Positions 33,843 to 42,459 of a stretch of 46,971 bases of DNA are shown here, piece after piece. The stretch lies in assembly GCF_017115025.1 (NCBI RefSeq), contig NZ_JABXKM010000016.1:1-46971 (forward strand), in the 5' to 3' direction. The notes under the pieces are model-generated. The model saw only the letters and a list, made by a program, of their open reading frames with translations. It did not search any database and had not been told where the DNA came from. Position 1 is the first letter of the stretch. The number at the start of each line of letters is the position of its first letter. This stretch comes from Nostoc sp. NOS(2021). GTDB lineage: Bacteria; Cyanobacteriota; Cyanobacteriia; Cyanobacteriales; Nostocaceae. Both the position numbers and the translations under genes were made by a program.

Positions 33843-34528
33843 TCTAGAATCTCCTTTACGGGCCGCCTGTACTTTGGGAATATTCCCTTTTTTTCCAAAA
33901 AATCCTTAGCAGCACTCGATTGATTAATATGCTTGGCTGCGCTAGATACCTCAGCCGCAAAATTATCGAGGTAATTTTCAATCTCATTTTGAAAAACAGC
34001 AGAATAAATTTCTACAAAATCACTTGCTGCTTTTTTGGCACTGACATAAGCCAATGCACTAGTTATCTTATCTACAGCAATGGCGTAGTCCTTAATAAAA
34101 TCAAGAGAATTAGCCACTCCCAAATTAATTTGCTCTCGCTGCTCTAATAATTCATCTGACTCCGATCTCATCAAATCAGACTGTTCATCAGTAATTAAAT
34201 CAGCCGGGCTATCACTAATTAATTCTGGTTGAATTTCCTGATTTAAATTTTCAGGAGCTTGCTCTGGAGATGGACTATTAGTCACCAAATTTTCATCAGC
34301 TTGTGGCTCTCGAAGCTTTGACTGTAAGGCTTCTGCTATCGCCTGAAATTCATTTAAGGTAATTTCAGCAGTGCCTTTTGGGTAGATGGCTTGCACACTC
34401 GCGTTAATAAATTCCTCGGACACACCTAATTTTTCTGCCGATTCTGCAATTGAAATTTTGGTTACTTCTGAATTTTTTTTATTTTTACGAGCGCGTGGTT
34501 TAATTGTTTTTTCGGCGGTGGAAACCAT
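33839..34528 (-). CDS. Uncharacterised operon protein with HTH-like start and acidic linker
   Basis: A 229-residue protein. A basic tail (KPRARKNKKN) precedes VTKISIAESAEKLGVSEEFINASVQAIYP, which looks like a helix-turn-helix or AbrB-free DNA-binding helix pair. An acidic, Pro/Ser-rich linker (about 75-130) leads to a helical C-terminal region (NSLDFIKDYAIAVDKITSALAYVSAKKAASDF...). No family recognised. It lies between the 84-residue gene with tandem repeats and the membrane genes. Confidence 0.55.
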   Translation of the reverse strand: MVSTAEKTIKPRARKNKKNSEVTKISIAESAEKLGVSEEFINASVQAIYPKGTAEITLNEFQAIAEALQSKLREPQADENLVTNSPSPEQAPENLNQEIQPELISDSPADLITDEQSDLMRSESDELLEQREQINLGVANSLDFIKDYAIAVDKITSALAYVSAKKAASDFVEIYSAVFQNEIENYLDNFAAEVSSAAKHINQSSAAKDFLEKKGIFPKYRRPVKEILD

Positions 34529-34574
34529 GATATTTTCTAGAAAGTATGGATTTAGGAGTTGGGATAAAACCTGT

Positions 34575-34815
34575 CAGGGATTGGCTTTCAAAGATTTTAG
34601 AGTTGAGTTGAAGTATTTAAGTATTGCTTTGGTGCAATTTCAGAGTTGAGGTTAAAGCAGTCAGGGATTGACTTTCGGAGATTTCAGAGTTGAGTTGAAG
34701 TATTTGAGTATTGCTTTGGTGCAATTTCAGAGTTGAGGTTAAAGCAGTCAGGGATTGACTTTCGGAGATTTAGTAGTTGGGCTGAAGTATTTGAGCATTG
34801 CTTTGGTGCAATTTC
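34575..34815. repeat. 87-bp tandem repeat, about 2.8 copies
   Basis: Units start at 34575, 34662 and 34749 (CAGGGATTG(A/G)CTTTC...GTGCAATTTCA). 87 is a multiple of three. Two units are partly coding for the end of the 34684-34938 gene; a TGA in the second unit ends the frame, and the first unit lies downstream. Confidence 0.85.
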
Positions 34816-34938
34816 ATTCGCTGCCTTTAAAATCTCAACTACAAAATTAATTGAGTCTTCATCGTGGTCTTGCGATTTTAAATGTTCAGTTAAATCTGCC
34901 AGAATTTCATCGAATTTTTGGGGTTGTGCTTGAGGCAT
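34684..34938 (-). CDS. Small operon protein ending in tandem-repeat units
   Basis: An 84-residue protein. The first 40 residues (FDEILADLTEHLKSQDHDEDSINFVVEIL...) are an acidic helical unit; the rest is translated from the 87-bp tandem repeat (EIAPKQ.SNTS.QL twice). The start overlaps the upstream stop (TAATG), so it is translated with the HTH protein gene. The C-terminal length probably varies between strains as repeat number changes. Function unknown. Confidence 0.55.
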   Translation of the reverse strand: MPQAQPQKFDEILADLTEHLKSQDHDEDSINFVVEILKAANEIAPKQCSNTSAQLLNLRKSIPDCFNLNSEIAPKQYSNTSTQL

Positions 34939-35468
34939 TAATCGCTTAATTCTTGCTTCTCGATTTTTTTCAATTGCAACTGCTGAATTGCCATCATCTT
35001 GGCTTGCTCCTCAACCTGGAATAGCCGTGCGCCGTTCAAAGCGCCGCGCTCCATTGCTTGCCGGAGTTCTGCCTCATTTAGAGTTTGGGCATTTCTATTC
35101 GATGTATCCATATCCATACTCACGGACTCAATCACCGAACGAACAATTTCAGCCGTAGTTTTAACCTTTAGAGAAAGCGCTGGAATTGAGTTTTGGGCTG
35201 ACAACTTTTCACTAAGAGATGGCTGATACTGAACAATTTCAACATTTACAGACTTGACTTTTTCCTTGCTAGGCATAGACTTGTGACCATTCCAAAATTT
35301 AGCCCGTAGCAGTCGCTGTGACTCTAAATCAAGTAGAGTAGGCTTCCCCTTACCCTGTGATTCTCCAATCGGGCGACCTAACTCTGACTCTAATTGCGCG
35401 ATCGCATTTCGGAGTGTGGTGTGACTAACTCCGACTTCTTCTGCAAGTTGACGAATACTAATTTTCAT
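34938..35468 (-). CDS. HTH regulator-like first gene of the ATPase operon
   Basis: A 176-residue protein. The N-terminal MKISIRQLAEEVGVSHTTLRNAIAQLESELGRPI is a helix-turn-helix of the type seen in replication or partition regulators. The rest is helical with SIPALSLKVKTTAEIV and a C-terminal coiled segment (EEQAKMMAIQQLQLKKIEKQE). As the first gene behind a region with two dyads (35490-35508 and 35650-35667), it may regulate the operon. It is divergent from the ribbon-helix-helix-like gene at 35752. Confidence 0.6.
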   Translation of the reverse strand: MKISIRQLAEEVGVSHTTLRNAIAQLESELGRPIGESQGKGKPTLLDLESQRLLRAKFWNGHKSMPSKEKVKSVNVEIVQYQPSLSEKLSAQNSIPALSLKVKTTAEIVRSVIESVSMDMDTSNRNAQTLNEAELRQAMERGALNGARLFQVEEQAKMMAIQQLQLKKIEKQELSD

Positions 35469-35489
35469 CTTTTAGACCCCTAAAAGTGG

Positions 35490-35508
35490 AATTCCCAATT
35501 TGGGAATT
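35490..35508. promoter_or_regulatory. AATTCCCA-ATT-TGGGAATT dyad
   Basis: Perfect 8-bp arms, 22 bp upstream of the operon's first start codon. Same class as the dyads at 37812 and 38072. Several further TTCCA/TGGAA motifs follow at 35511-35560. Confidence 0.5.
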
Positions 35509-35649
35509 GTGGAAAGTGGAATTTCCAGATACTGGCATTCTTTCCACTGGTTTCCAGTGGTGTAATACCGAAAAAGCCCTCTAAATCAATGGTTTTAACT
35601 GGTAAGTGGGTGGAATAGTTACTGGAAGATTAATGGAATCTTGATATAA

Positions 35650-35667
35650 AGTAACTCTACAGTTACT
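35650..35667. promoter_or_regulatory. AGTAACT-N4-AGTTACT operator-like dyad
   Basis: Perfect 7-bp inverted arms in the shared intergenic region of divergent genes. On the minus strand a TTGACA (35678-35683) lies just before it, so binding would cover the promoter of the ATPase operon. Confidence 0.5.
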
Positions 35668-35751
35668 CTATAAGCACTGTCAAGTGTAATATACAAATAG
35701 AGTACTGGAAATACACTCTAGACTAACTGCAAAGTGTAGGAGATGATGATT

Positions 35752-36015
35752 ATGCAGGATTGGCTGGTTATTATGGCTGATAAAGATAACGTGCGACTCA
35801 ATATAACTATTTCCCGTTATGACTTCCGAAAGCTGCGGAATTGGGCAAAAATTCATGGCAGGGCACCCACTACTTACGGAGGACAAATTATCTCAAGTCG
35901 CTTGGAGTCCAACACTGATAGCATTAATCGACAAATGCAAGAAATCGCTGCTTATGAAGGAATTAGTGTAGAAGAACTAGAGAGGCGATGGGATAACGAC
36001 AAAAGCGACGAGTGA
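35752..36015 (+). CDS. Ribbon-helix-helix-like plasmid protein
   Basis: An 87-residue protein. ATG 35752 is chosen because AGGAG lies nine bases upstream; in-frame ATGs at 35743 and 35746 are too close to it. The core VRLNITISRYDFRKLRNWAKIHGRAPTTYGGQIISSRL has the strand-helix-helix pattern of RHH DNA binders (copy-number, antitoxin or partition regulators). The C-terminus is acidic. It shares an intergenic region with the ATPase operon and could bind the dyad there. No toxin gene is adjacent. Confidence 0.65.
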   Translation: MQDWLVIMADKDNVRLNITISRYDFRKLRNWAKIHGRAPTTYGGQIISSRLESNTDSINRQMQEIAAYEGISVEELERRWDNDKSDE

Positions 36016-36125
36016 TTACAATCAAAATTTAGAAATAAATATTTTTGATAATTAATTCATAATCTACTTTCTCAGTAGTTCTAGTGATTTTCAGCTTATA
36101 TCAGTTTCACTTTGAGGATTAACCA

Positions 36126-36749
36126 ATGACTCAAGCCCTACAAAGAAAACTAGTTACGTTTGAAGAATTTATCGCTAAATACCCTGACAACTCAAATAAA
36201 CGCTACGAATTACACGATGGAGTAGTAATCGAGATGCCACCACCAACAGGCGATCATGAGGAAATTATTTTATTTTTAATCGAGAGATTTATTTTAGAAT
36301 ACACCCGCCTGAAACTACCTTATGGCTGCCCCAAAACCGGATTGGTAAAACCAACAGAAAGCGAATCAGCTTATTTGCCAGACGTGCTGTTGTTAAATCG
36401 CCCTAATGTAGTAAATGAACCTCTGTGGAAAAAAGAATCCACTCTTACTCAAGCAGAGTCAATCCCCTTGGTAGTAGAGGTTGTGAGTACAAACTGGAGA
36501 GACGATTATTTCACGAAGCTGGGCCGTTACGAAGAAATTGGCATCCCGGAATATTGGATTGTAGATTACGCAGCACTGGGTGGCAGGCGATTTATCGGCA
36601 ATCCCAAACAGCCTACAATATCGATTTATTCCTTATCTGACGGGGAATATCAACTCAATCTGTTTCGTGGAAGCGATAGCATTATTTCACCCACTTTCCC
36701 GGAATTTAATTTAACCGCAGAGCAGATTTTTAATGCTGGTAATATTTAA
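36126..36749 (+). CDS. Uma2 family (DUF820) endonuclease-like protein
   Basis: A 207-residue protein typical of the Uma2 family, which is greatly expanded in cyanobacteria: KRYELHDGVVIEMPPPTGDHE at the start, LPDVLLLN, then PLVVEVVSTNWR and TKLGRYEEIGIPEYWIVD. The D...E-V..K arrangement forms a PD-(D/E)XK restriction-endonuclease-like fold. The biological role is unknown. It starts at ATG 36126 with GAGG upstream and appears complete. Confidence 0.9.
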   Translation: MTQALQRKLVTFEEFIAKYPDNSNKRYELHDGVVIEMPPPTGDHEEIILFLIERFILEYTRLKLPYGCPKTGLVKPTESESAYLPDVLLLNRPNVVNEPLWKKESTLTQAESIPLVVEVVSTNWRDDYFTKLGRYEEIGIPEYWIVDYAALGGRRFIGNPKQPTISIYSLSDGEYQLNLFRGSDSIISPTFPEFNLTAEQIFNAGNI

Positions 36750-36879
36750 GCGACTTTTTTTTCCGAACAAAATACCTGAAGCCCTTACGAATACTGAGGT
36801 ACATCAACTTAATTAAATCTCTTTTTTAATTAAATAATTAATTCCCGTTTTATTTATTTACTGTGCGAATCGTGAGATT

Positions 36880-37170
36880 ATGTATTTTACGTGCCTGGTC
36901 AAAGGAAAGAAATCTTACTACTACCACGCGGAAAGCTACCGTGACCAAACTGGCTCCCCGCGCCGGATTAGCTTATATATTGGTAACTACACAACCACAG
37001 AAAAATACATCCGGAGAATGGATGTTGATGAGGAAAAACAAAAAGTACTATTACAAAGACTAAAAGATATGGAGCAAATTGCGATTGAAAAAATAAATTT
37101 TACCACTCTAAAAAAAAGAGGTGGCAATCAAAATAATACTGATATTAAAAGCAGAAAAGATAGCTGTTAA
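36880..37170 (+). CDS. Small uncharacterised protein
   Basis: A 96-residue basic protein: MYFTCLVKGKKSYYYHAESYRDQTGSPRRISLYIGNY, then a helical region and a Lys/Asn-rich tail. The start resembles the N-terminal beta-strands of some transposase-like proteins (YV..VESYR.....R..L..LG) and distantly the core of the protein at 9825-10280. It could be a remnant of a larger gene or a small DNA-binding protein. A second frame at 36863-37063 is its shadow. Confidence 0.45.
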   Translation: MYFTCLVKGKKSYYYHAESYRDQTGSPRRISLYIGNYTTTEKYIRRMDVDEEKQKVLLQRLKDMEQIAIEKINFTTLKKRGGNQNNTDIKSRKDSC

Positions 37171-37585
37171 ATTGACACAATAAATTCTCCATATACTGAT
37201 CTTAGATATGAAGATTCTATACTATACTAAAAGTGCTTTCTGTAGTTTATCAGTACTAGTCTGAGGAGGTACTAGTAAAGATTCTTCGGTTCAACAGATT
37301 TTGAGCTAACTAGCTCTAATTCAGTTGCGTTCAAAACTTGGAGCGTACTGGTTCCACGAATTTTCAAGATGTCCTTCAATGCTGCCAGGCTAGAAATCAT
37401 CTAAAAATTCAACCGAGGGATACCAGGCGCTCTGCATTGGGGGCAAATACCACCAAACCATATCTCTAAATATAATCTAATTTTCTTGGTTTTCAACCAA
37501 AAATAAGATAGTTTTTAGTGCCGATTTGGTATTTGCTTCCCCTCACTTCATCAATTTCGGGAATCAAAAACCAAGCTGAAAAACA
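37171..37585. other. Leader region of the rep operon
   Basis: About 415 bp upstream of the rep operon. It has a repeated GTACTAGT (two copies near 37250-37275) and AT-rich promoter-like DNA. Related cyanobacterial plasmids (pSYSA) control rep with an antisense RNA here; none can be recognised by eye. Confidence 0.4.
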
Positions 37586-37861
37586 ATGCAAGCTAGCACC
37601 AACAGCCATTTCAGGCTTTCGATAACTCTGAGATTATCGAAAAAAGTCCGTAATTACTTTTACTGGAACCAAATACAAAGGCTTTCAGAACTTTATCTAA
37701 ACCCACCAAAGCCTCAGAATCCTTACTGGGTAGTAGTTTGGAGGAGGTTTTACAATCTGCTCTTTGCCCTGCAAAAACTAGATAAATTAAGGCGATCGCA
37801 GAACAAAGATTTTCCCAAAATGGGAATTATTTTTGTAAATCCTGGGGAGGTGAAAGCATGA
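37586..37861 (+). CDS. Small basic protein, first gene of the rep operon
   Basis: A 91-residue, very basic protein with many aromatic residues (WVVVWRRFYNLLFALQKLDKLRR). No family recognised. It ends FPKMGIIFVNPGEVKA, a tail also seen in the next gene (FPILGKITVNKGVAA), because the DNA around both ends, dyad plus ribosome site, is duplicated. It overlaps the next start by ATGA. A role in rep control is possible from position alone. Confidence 0.5.
   Translation: MQASTNSHFRLSITLRLSKKVRNYFYWNQIQRLSELYLNPPKPQNPYWVVVWRRFYNLLFALQKLDKLRRSQNKDFPKMGIIFVNPGEVKA
37812..37826 (+). promoter_or_regulatory. TTCCCA-AAA-TGGGAA dyad before the second rep-operon gene
   Basis: Ends 31 bases before the ATG at 37858, with GTAAAT and a GGGGAGG ribosome site in between. 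The same order recurs before rep. Confidence 0.5.
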
Positions 37862-38121
37862 GCGCATCACCCAACCAAGAGTTCAACATAGGCGATCGCT
37901 GTAGTTGGACTAATGCACCCGATTGGTGGAATCCGACAGGAGAGAAGATTAGAGGCATTGAGGGCGATACAGCTTTGCTCGATTACTCGGCAGTTGCAAT
38001 CCAAATCGCACATTTAATATTGATTAATTCTGCGCCAAAGTTAGAGTCATCGCCATCTGAGAAATCAAAAGTTTTCCCAATTTTGGGAAAAATTACCGTA
38101 AATAAGGGGGTGGCAGCATGA
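37858..38121 (+). CDS. Small protein, second gene of the rep operon
   Basis: An 87-residue protein. It starts with a strong GGGGAGGTGA site and contains FNIGDRCSWTNAPDWWNPTGEKIRGIEGDTALLDYSAVAIQIAHLIL, which looks like a small SH3-like or KOW-type barrel of the kind cyanobacterial plasmids often encode. It overlaps rep by ATGA, so rep translation probably depends on it. In pSYSA a small gene also precedes the CyRepA1 gene, but homology is not shown here. Confidence 0.6.
   Translation: MSASPNQEFNIGDRCSWTNAPDWWNPTGEKIRGIEGDTALLDYSAVAIQIAHLILINSAPKLESSPSEKSKVFPILGKITVNKGVAA
38072..38091 (+). promoter_or_regulatory. TTTTCCCAA-TT-TTGGGAAAA dyad before rep
   Basis: Perfect 9-bp arms ending 26 bases before the rep ATG. 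As RNA it would form a hairpin just before the ribosome site; as DNA it is an operator-like palindrome. Confidence 0.55.
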
Positions 38122-41100
38122 ATCACAAAGGATTCGGCAAAATAGCCTCACCCAAAAAATCGCTACGCCAAGAACTAAGGCAGGTTTTTAGAATAGTCAA
38201 CAGCCGAGGTAATCGGAAAAATGCCCCAAGGGTTTTGGACGAAATCTCAAGACTAAAGTCCAGCCAGGATGACAAGACGCAAGGCGATGGAGATAATAGC
38301 GAAATTCAAGTACTGCCATTCGCACCTTATACTTTCCCAGTCAGAGAAAATTTTGAACCAACTCACTGTCAAGAGTGGTGTCAAAGAACTCACTATCAAG
38401 AGTGGTGTCAAAGTGCAATTGACCCGGAAATAGTGGGGCTTAACTTCAAATCGCTCTCAGGCAATGAAGTCTTTGAATATCTTCTCTACTCCGATAAAAT
38501 CAGCCGCCGCAATGATGGACGGTTACGCGATGGGGATATGAGGCGGTATGACCATTTAGCTGATGGTGGTTGGTGGTGCGGTGGTGTTGATATTCTCACT
38601 GGGGCAGATTCCCTCTGGGGATGCTTAAAGCCCAACACGTCAAGGACAGGTCAGGATAGCAGCAAGACAATTAAGTATGAGCATCCCCCAAAAGTTGACA
38701 CAGAAATTTTTGCTTTAAGAATTCCCGCTCGGATTTGGGAATTAATTAGCCGCCGCTACGATGTGGCATTACCAGACAATTACAAAAGTTTACACTACAG
38801 TGATTTTTGGCTATGGGTAAGAGAGAATAGCCAAATTCCCGTTATTATCTGCGAGGGTGCTAAAAAAGCAGCTGCAATTTTATCTTGTGGTTACGTTGCG
38901 ATCGGACTACCCGGAGTATGGGGAGGCCGCCGCCAACCCAAGGATGAATACGGCGAGAATAATGGCGAACCATACCTTATCCCACAGTTAGCGGTATTTG
39001 CTGAACCAGGGCGGCGAATTTACTTTTGCTTTGATGCCGATGTGAAACGCACGACAATTCGAGCCGTAAATAGTGCGATCGCTAAAACTGCCAAGCTTTT
39101 ATCTTTGCGTGGCTGTGAAATTAAAGTAATGGGTTGGCATTCAGCATTAGGTAAAGGAGTTGATGATGTCATAGCCGCTTGCGGTCGTGAGCAATTTGAT
39201 ACTATTTACTGCGATGCCTACAAATTGGATGAGTGGCACACCAAACAGTCAAGGCGGCTCACGTATATTCCAGACTTGAGCTTAAATCAGCGTTATTTGG
39301 GTGAGTTGGCAATTCCATCAGGTAAGCAGCTAATCGCTATCAAATCACCAAAAAATACGGGTAAAACTCATTTCTTCCAATGGATAACTGACCCTATAAT
39401 TCGCAGTGGTGAGAGAGAGGTGTTGATCCTCGTTCATCGGGTGCAGTTGGGAGTCGATCTTGTAAATAAATTGGGATTACCTTTTGTTACTGAGCTTAGA
39501 GAAACTGCGGAAGGCTCACGCTTCGGTATGGGATTGTGTATTGATAGCTTACATCCAAAAAGCCAAGCCAAGTTTAACCCTGATGAATGGAAAGGGTGCT
39601 GGTTGATTCTAGATGAAATTATGCAGTTAATCTGGCATTTATTGAACAGTTCGACTTGTCAGAGCGATAGAGTAGCCATAATAAAAAACTTCAAGCAGGT
39701 GCTACTTAATGTTGTTAATTATGGTGGTAAAATATTCATTGCCGATGCTGATTTAAACGATATTGGTATTGACTTTATCAAAGGATTGTTAGGACAAGAG
39801 ATTGACACTTTTATCGTTGAAAACACATTTAAATTTAACGAACCTTGGCAGATAAATTTAGCCACAGGTAAAAATCCAGCACAATTAGTAAAACTCCTTA
39901 CCCAAAAGCTAAAAAATCGGGAGAAGTGTTTTGTTGCTTTATCTGGACAACAGGCTAATTCTAAATGGGGTTCTCGTAACTTGGAGGCATACTATAGAAA
40001 TCTCCTACCACACCTAAGAATTTTACGAATTGATTCTAAAACTATAGCTGACCCTCAGCATCCAGCTTTTGGATGTACAAGCGATTTAAATAAGGTAATT
40101 AAAGATTATGATTTAATTTTGACAACCTCAACAATTGAGACTGGGGTATCAATTGAAGAGAAACATTTTGATTGTGTTTTTGGGATTTTTCAAGGTGTAC
40201 AAACTCCCGATGGTGTCAGACAGCACTTATCGCGCTACCGTCCTCCAGTTCCTCGTTATATCTGGCTTGCTCCGGTAGGAATTAACAGGGTAGGCAATGG
40301 CTCAAATAGTGTAAAGGGATTGCTATCAGGTGAGTACAGAAAAAATAAAGCTAATATCAAAAAACTAATTGAATTCGGATTTGAGGAAACAATAGAAGGA
40401 AATTTTGAGAGCATCTGCATATATACTTGGGCTAAGTTGGGAGCAATCATCAACGATGGTATGAACAAGTATTCTAAGCAAATTATTGCTGATTTAAAAG
40501 ATGAGGGGCATATCATCTGTGAGATAAATGAAGATGAATTGCCAGAACCAGCAGAAGTAGAAATTACCAAGCAAGAAATTTACGCTACCTGCGAAAAAGA
40601 ATATGCTGGACACTGTGAAAATGTAACCGACTCTAAAAGCATTACAGATGAGCAGTATTTGAGGCTAGATAAGCAAAACTGTAAAACTGAAGTAGAACAG
40701 CTACAACATAGAAAAGGTGAACTCGAAAGGCGTTATAGCGTTCCCGTTACTTCAGAATTAGTAGAGAAAGATGATAAAGGCTGGTATTCTTTAATTCGAT
40801 TACATTACTACCTTGGCTTGGGTAGAGAGTTTCTACCGGATAGGGAAAAAAATGTCATGTCTACCGCTTTGAAAAATGGCGATGGTGATTACTTCATTCC
40901 CGACACGAATAAAACCCTTATTGGTAAGAAAATTGATGCTTTAGACTGGATTAATTACGAAGAACTGCTAGAAACAGACGGATTGAGCAACAATCACCCA
41001 TTAGCACAAACAACACTTGAAAAAGTAAAAATTCATCAATACGATTTAAGCTTAATTCTTGGTGCTAAAAGTAATGTTTTTGGGAAACTGAAGACCCCAA

Positions 41101-41795
41101 TGCAAGTTTGTCAAAAACTAGCGTCTCTTACTGGGAGGAAATTTCCCCGGTTACGGCGGGAAGGAATACGAGGCAACCAAGTTTGGATTTACGGTGTCGC
41201 TGCCCCAGACTTCCAAAAAGATGATGAGGGGCATCTGATTTTAGTAGATGGTCGCGCTGTTCCCATTAGCGATCGCCGCGAGGAAGTTTTCACGGCATGG
41301 GTAGAGCGCGATATCCTAACTAGGGAAAAATTAGCCGCCGCCAAACTGGAAGCACAAGCACAAGCACAAGCACAAGCACAAACAATAATTTCATCTTCCC
41401 AATTGTCAGCAGTTGCAGAAACTGAAATTAATAAGCTTCCGATATTAGAAGATCAGTACACAGAACAGAAAACACAGGAAATCGCAGTTGCACAACAGCC
41501 ATCACTACCTACTCTGGAAGAAATTAAGTTAGCTGAACTCAAAGATTGCAAGTCAGAGGTCAGCGAAGAAACTGATAAGCAATTACCCGTATGGGCTGGG
41601 TTAAAATTGAAATTGCAGCAGGGATTACAGGATGCTGGCAGGTTTTATAAAGAAACAGTTTCAGAAATTGGCGAGGCCATTGGGGTCGCTGATAGTGAGC
41701 CGTTTTGGAATGTGTACTCAAATCGCTGGCACGTTGCCGTTAACTTTGCCTGTGGGTGTAAATCCGTTGCCTGTGACTGGGTAGCAATCGCGTAA
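38118..41795 (+). CDS. CyRepA1-type plasmid replication protein (DUF3854 Toprim plus helicase)
   Basis: A 1225-residue protein. An N-terminal DUF3854 Toprim-like domain has ICEGAKKAAAI (about 243-253) and FCFDADV (about 302), as in primases. A helicase domain follows with Walker A SPKNTGKTHF (about 411-419), Walker B LILDEIMQ (about 495) and VRQHLSRYRPP (about 700). This is the layout of cyanobacterial CyRepA1 initiators such as Slr7037 of pSYSA, which start plasmid replication. The C-terminus has a (QA)n run and a disordered linker. A 27-bp tandem duplication near residue 82 encodes THCQEWCQR/THYQEWCQS. It follows two small genes by ATGA overlap, and iterons lie 170 bp after its stop. Confidence 0.85.
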   Translation: MNHKGFGKIASPKKSLRQELRQVFRIVNSRGNRKNAPRVLDEISRLKSSQDDKTQGDGDNSEIQVLPFAPYTFPVRENFEPTHCQEWCQRTHYQEWCQSAIDPEIVGLNFKSLSGNEVFEYLLYSDKISRRNDGRLRDGDMRRYDHLADGGWWCGGVDILTGADSLWGCLKPNTSRTGQDSSKTIKYEHPPKVDTEIFALRIPARIWELISRRYDVALPDNYKSLHYSDFWLWVRENSQIPVIICEGAKKAAAILSCGYVAIGLPGVWGGRRQPKDEYGENNGEPYLIPQLAVFAEPGRRIYFCFDADVKRTTIRAVNSAIAKTAKLLSLRGCEIKVMGWHSALGKGVDDVIAACGREQFDTIYCDAYKLDEWHTKQSRRLTYIPDLSLNQRYLGELAIPSGKQLIAIKSPKNTGKTHFFQWITDPIIRSGEREVLILVHRVQLGVDLVNKLGLPFVTELRETAEGSRFGMGLCIDSLHPKSQAKFNPDEWKGCWLILDEIMQLIWHLLNSSTCQSDRVAIIKNFKQVLLNVVNYGGKIFIADADLNDIGIDFIKGLLGQEIDTFIVENTFKFNEPWQINLATGKNPAQLVKLLTQKLKNREKCFVALSGQQANSKWGSRNLEAYYRNLLPHLRILRIDSKTIADPQHPAFGCTSDLNKVIKDYDLILTTSTIETGVSIEEKHFDCVFGIFQGVQTPDGVRQHLSRYRPPVPRYIWLAPVGINRVGNGSNSVKGLLSGEYRKNKANIKKLIEFGFEETIEGNFESICIYTWAKLGAIINDGMNKYSKQIIADLKDEGHIICEINEDELPEPAEVEITKQEIYATCEKEYAGHCENVTDSKSITDEQYLRLDKQNCKTEVEQLQHRKGELERRYSVPVTSELVEKDDKGWYSLIRLHYYLGLGREFLPDREKNVMSTALKNGDGDYFIPDTNKTLIGKKIDALDWINYEELLETDGLSNNHPLAQTTLEKVKIHQYDLSLILGAKSNVFGKLKTPMQVCQKLASLTGRKFPRLRREGIRGNQVWIYGVAAPDFQKDDEGHLILVDGRAVPISDRREEVFTAWVERDILTREKLAAAKLEAQAQAQAQAQTIISSSQLSAVAETEINKLPILEDQYTEQKTQEIAVAQQPSLPTLEEIKLAELKDCKSEVSEETDKQLPVWAGLKLKLQQGLQDAGRFYKETVSEIGEAIGVADSEPFWNVYSNRWHVAVNFACGCKSVACDWVAIA
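38361..38414 (+). repeat. 27-bp in-frame tandem duplication in rep
   Basis: Two 27-bp units (ACTCACTGTCAAGAGTGG... and ACTCACTATCAAGAGTGG...) that differ at two positions; recent, frame-neutral. Confidence 0.85.
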
Positions 41796-41962
41796 TCTCG
41801 AAATACCTAGTCCAGAAATTCCCGACCATTAGCATTCTCTATTCTTTCGCATCCACACCCCTTCAGTATCAACTTGGAGGGGATTTTGACTGTAACAATG
41901 CCCCAATCATCACGAAGTACAGAGAGGCAGTCTATAGCCGATTTTATCAGTGCTAGATTCAC

Positions 41963-42228
41963 CGTGACTACCAAATCAATTTAAGGATGGGAGTTTAGTT
42001 TCTGGATTTGGTAGTCACGGTTAGTTAGTGCGTAGTCATGATAATTAATATCTATTTATTAGAGCGCGTGACTACCGATATATCGTTACCTTCTGATTAG
42101 TAATTGGAGGTTTTGGGGTTTGGTAGTCATGGTTTGGTAGTCACGATGATTAATATCTATTTATATAGAGCGCGTGACTACGGTATCAGAATTTGATACA
42201 AAATGAGGTTATTTTCAGTGGTGACTAC
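41963..42228. other. Iteron array, candidate replication origin
   Basis: Eight copies of GTAGTCACG (one or two changed bases allowed): inverted at 41963, 42067, 42173, 42220; direct at 42011, 42032, 42123, 42137. The first pair forms 17-bp perfect inverted arms (41961-41977/42005-42021). Two larger direct repeats of about 46 bp (42031-42076 and 42136-42182) each run from GTAGTCA(C/T)G through ATTAATATCTATTTAT to GCGTGACTAC. Position just after rep makes this the best origin candidate. Confidence 0.7.
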
Positions 42229-42459
42229 CAAAAGTTGTATAAAAGCCAGCATTGTCAAACGAGTACAGCGATGCCGTTTGCGGAGCGTCTCCAAGAGTTG
42301 GCGGTGCGTCCGTGCCACTGGGAAAAATAGAGAGTTAGGAGTTAGCGATCGCGCTGTGAAAAATTGAGAAGCGAAAAAATGTTTGGTGGCAGTGGTTAGT
42401 GATCGCATTCTTAGCGGGCAATTACGCCGGGAGCCAAACTCCACTAGCGCGGTCATAAA

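Noticed and set aside
42178..42456. 92-codon minus-strand frame
   Set aside because: Overlaps the iteron region and Nostoc-type repeat DNA.
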